From NCBI GenBank assembly GCA_022839105.1, contig JALHDH010000065.1:1-19556 (forward strand): a DNA stretch of 19,556 nucleotides, given 5' to 3'. The notes under the pieces are model-generated. The model had not been told where the DNA came from. It did not search any database and was given only the letters and a program-made list of their open reading frames with translations. Within the stretch, counting starts at the first letter, position 1. Each line of letters opens with the position of its first letter. The DNA is from a bacterium. Its GTDB lineage: Bacteria; Vulcanimicrobiota; Xenobia; Xenobiales; Xenobiaceae. Made by a program: the position numbers and the translations under genes. This document shows positions 14,369 to 19,556 of the stretch, in pieces.

Positions 14369-15691
14369 TCAGGGCTGGGCAAAGACGCTGAGCACCTTGC
14401 GGATCTGCTCGAGCTGGTTGGGCTCGGCTTCAACCAGGATCACGTTGAGGCGTTCGTCCACCTGGAAGAGGGCCTGGGGATAGAGGCTCTTGAGGCCCTC
14501 GACCACGGTCGCGGCCTTGCGTCCCTGGATCGGGAAGAAGGCCTGGGCTCGGGTGGGATCCCTCCCGACTTCGGGTCGAGCGCCCGTCACGGCGGGCTGC
14601 GGCGCGGGAGCCGGAGCCGTCGCCCCGGCGGCGGGAGAGGTCTGGGGCCGCGGGCGCGAGGGGAAGACCCGCAACTGCCCGTCCTTCACCTCGAAAGCGA
14701 AGGGGGTGGACTGGGTGCGCAGGATCGCCTCCAGGGCGCTGGCCGCGTCCAGGTTGGCGAGGGTCGTGGCTACAGGGCCCTTCACGGCCGGATCCAGGAC
14801 AGGCCGCAGGCCGAGGTCTTCGGCCAGGTTGCTCAGGATCTCGGCCAGATCCTGACCGGTGAAGACCATGCTGTAGGAACGATCCGGGAGCGCCTGGGAT
14901 CCGGGGGCCGCCGCGGTCCGCGGCGCCGGTGAGGGGCTGGCCATGGCCGCCGGCTGGGGAGCCGGAGAGGGGCTGGCCATGGCCGCCGGCTGGGGAGCCG
15001 GTGAGGGGCTGGCCATGGCCGCCGGCTGGGGAGCCGGAGAGGGGCTGGCCATGGCCGCCGGCTGGGGAGCCGGAGAGGGGCTGGCCGTGGCCGCCGGCTG
15101 GGGCGCCGGGGAGGGGCTGGCCGTGGCTGCCGGCTGGGGAGCCGGGGAGGGGCTGGCCGTGGCTGCCGGCTGGGGAGCCGGGGAGGGGCTGGCCGTGGCC
15201 GCCGGCTGGGGAGCCGGGGAGGGGCTGGCCGTGGCCGCCGGCTGGGGCGCCGGGGAGGAGGCACCCCGATCCACCTCCATCGTCGAGATCAGGAGTTGCA
15301 GGCCGCCGGCAGGCCCCCGGGTGGACGAGGTGTAGACCGGGGGGGCCATGACCGGGATGAGGATGCGGACGGTCGTCGCGTCGATCTGGACCGCTTCGAT
15401 CACACCGATCAGCCCGCGGCGGACCGGGAGCTTGCGATTGCCTCCCTCCAGGCGGGCGGGACTCAGGCGGATCACCATCTGACCATGCCCGCCCAGGGCG
15501 GAGCGCACGTGGGCGGCCACCTGCCCCTTCCAGTCCATGACCAGCTTGATCTGCTCGCCGACATCGTGGACCTGCACCTGCACCGAGGGCAGGCCGGAGG
15601 ACGCTGCGGGGCGGGCCGGTGCAGCCAGCGCGGGCACCAGGCCCAGGGTCGAGAAGAGCAGGAAGGCAAGCAGGACGAAGCGGCTGATCAT
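14369..15691 (-). CDS. Exported AMIN/STN domain protein, secretin-like but without the barrel
   Basis: The 440-residue product starts with a signal peptide (MISRFVLLAFLLFSTLGLVP, cleavage near residue 24). Residues about 35-140 look like an AMIN domain (VQVQVHDVGEQIKLVMDW and later IEAVQIDATTVRILIPV). AMIN domains bind the cell wall in PilQ and AmiC. A 36-bp-encoded repeat, ASPSPAPQPAA[T/M], covers about 146-254. Residues about 268-345 match the secretin/TonB short N-terminal (STN) domain: YSMVFTGQDLAEILSNLAED, then LDAASALEAIL. Residues about 378-440 match a secretin N1-type domain, ending LNVILVEAEPNQLEQIRKVL. The protein stops there, so the outer-membrane channel domain of a PilQ-type secretin is missing. 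The ATG follows GGAGG. A role in envelope assembly or pilus-like secretion is inferred. Confidence 0.82.
   Translation of the reverse strand: MISRFVLLAFLLFSTLGLVPALAAPARPAASSGLPSVQVQVHDVGEQIKLVMDWKGQVAAHVRSALGGHGQMVIRLSPARLEGGNRKLPVRRGLIGVIEAVQIDATTVRILIPVMAPPVYTSSTRGPAGGLQLLISTMEVDRGASSPAPQPAATASPSPAPQPAATASPSPAPQPAATASPSPAPQPAATASPSPAPQPAATASPSPAPQPAAMASPSPAPQPAAMASPSPAPQPAAMASPSPAPQPAAMASPSPAPRTAAAPGSQALPDRSYSMVFTGQDLAEILSNLAEDLGLRPVLDPAVKGPVATTLANLDAASALEAILRTQSTPFAFEVKDGQLRVFPSRPRPQTSPAAGATAPAPAPQPAVTGARPEVGRDPTRAQAFFPIQGRKAATVVEGLKSLYPQALFQVDERLNVILVEAEPNQLEQIRKVLSVFAQP
14931..15254 (-). repeat. 36-bp tandem repeat, nine units, in the AMIN/STN gene
   Basis: Nine near-identical 36-base units start at 14931 and every 36 bases after, with a decayed tenth at 15255. 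Each encodes ASPSPAPQPAA plus Thr or Met. The four Met units are contiguous at one end and the five Thr units at the other, so the array probably grew by local duplication of neighbours. It is a Pro/Ala/Ser linker between AMIN and STN and is likely variable in copy number. Confidence 0.95.
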
Positions 15692-15775
15692 GGGTCCTCC
15701 GGGCGGGTGGTGGAAGGCGGTCGCCCTCCGCTGCGATGGGGAATCGCGCTTCGACGGGGCCGCCGGGCGGTCCTC

Positions 15776-17137
15776 TCAGCCCCGCCTCAGCATCCTGCCC
15801 AGCCAGGTCCGGCGATGGACCGACTCCACGCGTTCCAGGCCGACGTCGGTCGAGACCCGGAACTCCTGAAGGCCAAGACCCACGGCGAAGAGCCATCCTG
15901 CCGGCCCCGAAGCCCCGCGCAGCCGGGTGAAGCGCCCCCAGGGCTTTCCCTCTCCCAACAAGGTCAGGCGCTCGCGCACGCTGTCCTCGACCGGGGCCAG
16001 GGAACGGCATTGCCGGCAGGCTCCGGCCGGGCAACAGGCCGAACAGGCCGGACGGGCGCAGACCGGACAGGTTCCGAGGTGGTTCCGGCAGTGCGGGATG
16101 CCGCAGGAATGGCAGACCTCGCGATGGGCCGGGCAGATTCCCCGTCCGCATTCACCGCAGATCCCCTGGTGGGTCGGACACATGATGCGGCCGTCCAGAT
16201 GGCAGCCATCCGAGCAGTTGGGGCAGACCAGGGTCGAACAGACGTGACAGGGGGTCAGAAGGCGGGTCCGCACGGTCTGCCCGCAGGCCTGGCAGATCCC
16301 CGCGCAGCGCGCGCAGAGCCCGGTCTCGCCCACCGAGCACAGCCCCCCGCTGCAGGCGGTGCAGCAGGTCCCATGGCACTCGCTGCAGACCGCGCGGTGG
16401 GCCTGACACGAGCCATGCTCTCCACAACAACATGGCGGCTCGGCACAGGAGGGGCACAGGGGAGTCTGGCAGGTCCCGCAGGTCTGGTTGAAGCAGGCCG
16501 CGCACTCCCCCCGGCGACAGGAACGGCAGACCTTGCGATGGGCGCTGCAGTGAGGCCCATGCTCGGCACAGTGATACCAGCGGTCCGCCGGGCGATCGCA
16601 CAGAGGGCAGAGGGCCAGGGGCTGACCCGAACCCGAGGGATCTGCCATGACCTCGAGGGTCCACTCGCCGTGGGCATCCCGCACCCGACAGCGGAGACGG
16701 GCCGAGCCTGCCAGGACCCCCAGGGGGTCCTCCGGGAAGGCCCGGATCCGGGCTCCGGCCTCCGGAAGCCCGGGAACCCCCTCCCAGCCCTCGGGAGCGG
16801 GGAGATAGAGCAGCACCGGCTCGGCGCTCAGCAGATCACCAGGAAGGACCAGGACGGCAGAGGATTCCGAAGGAGCCTCCTGGGCGGGCGGGAGGAATCC
16901 GACCCCCTCCGGCAAGGAGATGTCGCGGACGGGCAACCCCGGGGGCTCCGCTGCCGGATCCAGGCGAAGCCAGAGGGAATGAGCCGGGCTCGATTCGCCC
17001 TCAGCCAGGCCTTCGAGCTCGGCTTGAAGCTCGCCAGGCCCCAGACGCCAGAGGTCCGGGGCGTGGAAATCCAGGTCCGGAAAGCGGAGGAGCCGCCCCG
17101 CGAGTTCGGGGGACAGCTCCATGGTGGGGGAGGACAT
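15776..17137 (-). CDS. Cysteine/histidine-ladder protein, predicted multi-zinc, unknown function
   Basis: I do not recognise this 453-residue protein. Residues 1-170 form a non-cysteine-rich region with acidic and beta-prone segments. Residues 177-377 hold 45 cysteines and about 14 histidines, mostly as C-x2-C or C-x2-H pairs with alternating gaps of 3 and 4 residues. The unit is C-x2-H-x3-C-x2-C-x4, 15 residues long. It is strictly periodic at C320, C335, C350 and C365, and recurs at C197 and C244. Residues 378-453 are a separate cysteine-free domain ending in a basic tail. No signal peptide is present. The paired spacing is that of zinc-binding cross-brace or B-box-like modules, so zinc binding in the cytoplasm is likely. 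Metal and role are inferred. The gene starts 6 bases after the stop of the small exported-protein gene, so the two form an operon. Its ribosome binding site is weak. Confidence 0.8.
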   Translation of the reverse strand: MSSPTMELSPELAGRLLRFPDLDFHAPDLWRLGPGELQAELEGLAEGESSPAHSLWLRLDPAAEPPGLPVRDISLPEGVGFLPPAQEAPSESSAVLVLPGDLLSAEPVLLYLPAPEGWEGVPGLPEAGARIRAFPEDPLGVLAGSARLRCRVRDAHGEWTLEVMADPSGSGQPLALCPLCDRPADRWYHCAEHGPHCSAHRKVCRSCRRGECAACFNQTCGTCQTPLCPSCAEPPCCCGEHGSCQAHRAVCSECHGTCCTACSGGLCSVGETGLCARCAGICQACGQTVRTRLLTPCHVCSTLVCPNCSDGCHLDGRIMCPTHQGICGECGRGICPAHREVCHSCGIPHCRNHLGTCPVCARPACSACCPAGACRQCRSLAPVEDSVRERLTLLGEGKPWGRFTRLRGASGPAGWLFAVGLGLQEFRVSTDVGLERVESVHRRTWLGRMLRRG

Positions 17138-17143
17138 GGCGAC

Positions 17144-17470
17144 CTACAGGATGGACGGCTGGCCCGGAACGTCCAGCCTGCGAATCTTGCGGAGCACCCA
17201 CATCCCGTGCGTGCCCCTCTGCAACTCGACCCAGACCCGCTGCCCGACCTGATACTGTTCGGGAAGATGGGCGCCCTGGGGAAGCAGGATGGGAACCACG
17301 CCCGACTTCTCGTTGACGACGGTGATCTGAGGGGTGTTGATCGCTCCCAGGATGCCTTCGTAGGTGTAGACGTTCCGGAGGACAAGCCTTGCCTGGACCG
17401 GAAGACCCAGGACCAGGACCAGGGCCAGGGCCAGGAGCCCCTGTCGGAAGCGGATGCCGATGCTCATCAT
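17144..17470 (-). CDS. Small exported protein, unknown function
   Basis: The 108-residue product starts MMSIGIRFRQGLLALALVLVLG, a signal peptide with likely cleavage at VQA near residue 27. The mature part of about 80 residues reads as alternating strands: VYTYEGILGAINTP, ITVVNEKSGVVPILLP, and YQVGQRVWVELQRG with WVLRKIRRL. This suggests a small beta-barrel of SH3 or OB type. No family is recognised. GAGGGAG upstream supports a start at 17470 or 17467; the pair of Met codons cannot be separated by eye. It directly precedes the cysteine-ladder gene (6 bases) and is preceded by a 97-base gap after rnhB, which could hold a promoter, though I see no clear boxes. Confidence 0.72.
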   Translation of the reverse strand: MMSIGIRFRQGLLALALVLVLGLPVQARLVLRNVYTYEGILGAINTPQITVVNEKSGVVPILLPQGAHLPEQYQVGQRVWVELQRGTHGMWVLRKIRRLDVPGQPSIL

Positions 17471-17567
17471 GCTCTCCCTCTGCGAAGTCCCGGAAGCTCT
17501 CGAAGAAGCGTTCGGGAGGCAATCTACTTCCTTCGCCCGGGTCGATCTCCTGCCCGGGGAGGTACCC

Positions 17568-18347
17568 TCAGGGCTCCAGGTCCAGCAGCCCCTGGACGGC
17601 TTCCCCCGAGGGCCGGCGTGCGCGCACCGGTCCAAAACGACTCCGATGGGCCGGGCAGGGGCCGAGGCGCTCGAGGGCCTCGAGGTGTTCCGGGGTGCAA
17701 TATCCCTTGTTCCGCGCGAAGCCATAGCCGGGCCAGAGGAGATCGAGCTCGCGCATCAACCGGTCCCTGTGGACCTTGGCCAGGACCGAGGCCGCCGCCA
17801 CGGTCAGACACCGGTCATCCCCCCCGACCACGGCACTCTGGGGAAGATCCAGACCCTCCACGGTGAAGCGGCCATCCACCACCAGGCGCTGGGGTCCGGG
17901 GTCCAGCCGGAGGACGCATTCCCGCATCGCACCCAGGGAATGGCTGTGGATGGTGCCCTCCGCCTGGTTGAGGGTCTCGACCGGAACCACCCAGAGGCTC
18001 CAGGATTCGGCCTGGGCCTGGATCCAGGGGACCAGGGCCTCCCGGTGGGCGGCCCTCAGTTTCTTGGAATCGCGCAGCCCGGGAAGCCAGGGGACGCGCC
18101 GGAAACTGACCGCGGCCGCCACCAGGGGGCCGGCCATCGGGCCTCGACCGACCTCGTCGGCGCCGGCCACCAGTTCCTCGCCGGGTTCACCGCTGAGGCC
18201 TTCCAGGCGGCCCATCTCCTGCAGGCGTCGGCATTCGGCCTGGATCCATCCGGCCGACCCGGATCTGGAATCCTGCAAGGAGAGGACCTGGCCAAGGGTC
18301 TGGCAGGGATCCGATCGCCCCAGCAGTTCCAGTGCGGCCTCCCTCAC
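17568..18347 (-). CDS. rnhB: Ribonuclease HII
   Basis: RNase HII cuts RNA in RNA:DNA hybrids and single ribonucleotides in DNA. The 259-residue product has an N-terminal extension of about 55 residues like that of the Bacillus enzyme, then the catalytic core. The conserved acids are visible: D64 and E65 in GADEVGRGPMAGP, D158 in VVDGRF and D195 in VHRDRLM. The GRG ribonucleotide-sensing motif is at 67-69. YGFARNKGYCTPEHLEAL and HRSRFGPVR are typical C-terminal motifs. I place the start at a GTG that overlaps the rbgA stop (GTGA), which implies translational coupling. A later Met at codon 45 is possible but would lose the extension. Confidence 0.93.
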   Translation of the reverse strand: MREAALELLGRSDPCQTLGQVLSLQDSRSGSAGWIQAECRRLQEMGRLEGLSGEPGEELVAGADEVGRGPMAGPLVAAAVSFRRVPWLPGLRDSKKLRAAHREALVPWIQAQAESWSLWVVPVETLNQAEGTIHSHSLGAMRECVLRLDPGPQRLVVDGRFTVEGLDLPQSAVVGGDDRCLTVAAASVLAKVHRDRLMRELDLLWPGYGFARNKGYCTPEHLEALERLGPCPAHRSRFGPVRARRPSGEAVQGLLDLEP

Positions 18348-19219
18348 GGGGCGGCTTCCAGGGTGATCGCCCCCAATTCGCCCCTGGCAAAGGCCTGGAG
18401 CAGCCAGCGGGCGGTCCGGGGGAGATCCGGTTCCTGTCCGTTCAGCAGGAAGCTCTTGAGGCAGGCCATCTCGCCCAGCAGGGCCTCGGGACCCGCCTCG
18501 GAGTCTCGGGCCTGCATCCCCGAAGGAGGATGCCCGAGGCGGATCAGGCGCTCCAAGAGCAATCCTCCCGCCCTCTCCAGGGGAATCGCGTCCAGGCTGA
18601 CGCAACTGGTTGCCGCCAGCGAGGTGAGGATCTCCTCGCCTTCGATCCGCGGATAGAGAATCCCCGGAGAATCGAGGATCTGCCACTTGCCCGGTACGGC
18701 CACCCACTGGTTGCCCCGGGTCACGCCGGGTTTGGCCCCGGTCTTGGCCCTGGAGGCGCCGGCCAGGCGGTTGAGCAGCGAGGACTTGCCGACATTGGGG
18801 ATGCCCACCACGACCAGACGGGGATCCCGGGGCAGGAGGCCCCGCTTCCTGCGCTGGGCATGGACCGCCTGGCGCAGGCGCTCGAGGGGATTCTCCAGGG
18901 GGCCGGGTCCCCTGCCGGTCACGGCCCGCATGGCGGCGACGCGATGGCCCTCCTGGCGCAGGAAGGCCAGCCAGCGATCCGTCTGGGCCTTCTCGGCGAG
19001 ATCCGCCTTGTTGAGGACGAGAAGGGCCTCCTTGCCCTTGCGCCGGAGCAGTTCCTCCAACTCGGGCTGACGGGACGAGGCGGGGATCCTGGCGTCCAGC
19101 ACCATCAAGACGCCATCCGCCAGGGCCAGGGTCTCCTCCAGGCGACGCAGCGCCTTGCGCATGTGGCCCGGGAACCACGAGAAGGCTCGAGGGGGCTTCG
19201 GGGCTCCGGATTCGTTCAC
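18344..19219 (-). CDS. rbgA: Ribosome biogenesis GTPase RbgA (YlqF)
   Basis: RbgA is a circularly permuted GTPase that completes 50S subunit assembly. The 291-residue product begins with FSWFPGHMRKA, a family hallmark. The GTPase motifs appear in permuted order: DARIP (42-46), NKAD as G4 (70-73), GIPNVGKSS as G1 (139-147), PGVTRG as G2 (165-170) and DSPG as G3 (183-186). A C-terminal helical domain follows from about 200. The start codon is GTG, with GGGAGG 7 bases upstream. The gene sits 25 bases after lepB and overlaps rnhB, the order known from Firmicutes where it also often follows rplS. Confidence 0.96.
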   Translation of the reverse strand: MNESGAPKPPRAFSWFPGHMRKALRRLEETLALADGVLMVLDARIPASSRQPELEELLRRKGKEALLVLNKADLAEKAQTDRWLAFLRQEGHRVAAMRAVTGRGPGPLENPLERLRQAVHAQRRKRGLLPRDPRLVVVGIPNVGKSSLLNRLAGASRAKTGAKPGVTRGNQWVAVPGKWQILDSPGILYPRIEGEEILTSLAATSCVSLDAIPLERAGGLLLERLIRLGHPPSGMQARDSEAGPEALLGEMACLKSFLLNGQEPDLPRTARWLLQAFARGELGAITLEAAP

Positions 19220-19244
19220 GAAGAGACCTCCCAGGGGCAGGGCC

Positions 19245-19556
19245 TCAGGGAAGAGGGCGGATCCTCTGGGGAGGCCAGAAGATCAGGAAGGCCTTGCCGA
19301 CCACGTTCTCAAGGGGCAGAGGGCCCCAACTGCGGGAATCATCCGAGTTGTTCCGGTTGTCTCCCATCATGAAGATGTGCCCCTCGGGGATGCGCATGGG
19401 CCCATAATCCGAGATGGGAGGTTCGGCGATGTAGGGTTCGTCGAGCAGGGCGCCATTGAGGTAGACCTGGCCTGCATGGACGGCGATCTCGTCGCCCTCG
19501 ATGGCCACCACACGCTTGATGAAGTCCTTCTTCTCGGGGTCGTCGAGGTGGGGGGG
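19245..19556 (-). CDS. lepB: Signal peptidase I, C-terminal part (partial)
   Basis: The gene runs off the right edge, leaving the last 103 codons. Signal peptidase I removes signal peptides outside the cytoplasmic membrane with a Ser/Lys pair. The visible part begins PPHLDDPEKKDFIKRVVAIE. The lysine in FIKRVV is the catalytic base, and GDNRNNSDDSR is the conserved box E. The N-terminal membrane anchor and the serine motif lie outside the window. The end is short and ordinary (FWPPQRIRPLP). The open frame continues to the edge, so the internal GTG near 19511 is not the real start. It is upstream of rbgA and rnhB in one operon and could serve the several exported proteins nearby. Confidence 0.95.
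   Translation of the reverse strand, partial: PPHLDDPEKKDFIKRVVAIEGDEIAVHAGQVYLNGALLDEPYIAEPPISDYGPMRIPEGHIFMMGDNRNNSDDSRSWGPLPLENVVGKAFLIFWPPQRIRPLP

Noticed and set aside
14929..15351. Long Gly/Trp/Ala-rich open frames on the plus strand, opposite the repeat array
   Set aside because: They are shadows of the 36-bp repeat: the unit length is a multiple of three and has no stop in several frames. The minus-strand frame has a signal peptide, known domains and a good ribosome binding site.
15296..17866. An 856-codon plus-strand open frame opposite the cysteine-ladder gene
   Set aside because: It runs across several minus-strand genes and their gaps with no sign of a start signal or domain. 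The ladder periodicity exists only in the minus-strand frame.

Overview
The window is GC-rich bacterial chromosome, by eye about two-thirds G+C. It is densely coded: no gap exceeds about 230 bases, and I see no tRNA, rRNA, CRISPR array, IS element or phage gene. The housekeeping genes are bacterial and their order resembles Firmicutes: rpsF-ssb-rpsR-rplI-lonC-dnaB at the left and lepB-rbgA-rnhB at the right. A LonC-type protease, a YedF-like DsrE domain and a DUF4127 protein point the same way. The very high GC, the long TPR protein and the secretin-like envelope protein argue against an ordinary Firmicute. A deep or uncultured lineage near Firmicutes (for example Eremiobacterota/Xenobia or Armatimonadota) is my guess, not a demonstration.

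Layout. Bases 1-4923 (+) hold a translation/replication operon: the end of ribosomal protein S6, SSB, S18, L9, a Lon-family protease and the replicative helicase DnaB. Bases 4934-7708 (-) hold a secreted protein of unknown function, a stand-alone YedF-type DsrE protein and an exported DUF4127 protein. Bases 7695-11251 (+) hold a secreted YVTN-type beta-propeller and leucyl-tRNA synthetase, followed by a strong intrinsic terminator. Bases 11482-12249 (+) hold a MerR/excisionase-like DNA-binding protein with a coiled coil, behind a cluster of TGATCA palindromes. Bases 12255-17470 (-) are the accessory block: a 17-repeat TPR protein, an exported AMIN/STN protein with a 36-bp tandem repeat and no secretin barrel, a protein with about 45 cysteines in 200 residues, and a small exported protein just upstream of it. 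Bases 17568-19556 (-) hold rnhB, rbgA and the 3' part of lepB.

How they work together. The outer blocks serve ribosome building, replication, RNA:DNA hybrid removal and protein export. The inner genes look like envelope or assembly functions (signal peptides, TPR scaffold, AMIN/STN domains), with one probable DNA-binding regulator. The most unusual items are the cysteine/histidine ladder protein (15776-17137), a 15-bp in-frame duplication in the conserved core of S18 (887-916), a LonC-type protease between rplI and dnaB, and divergent genes whose start regions overlap (7695-7708).
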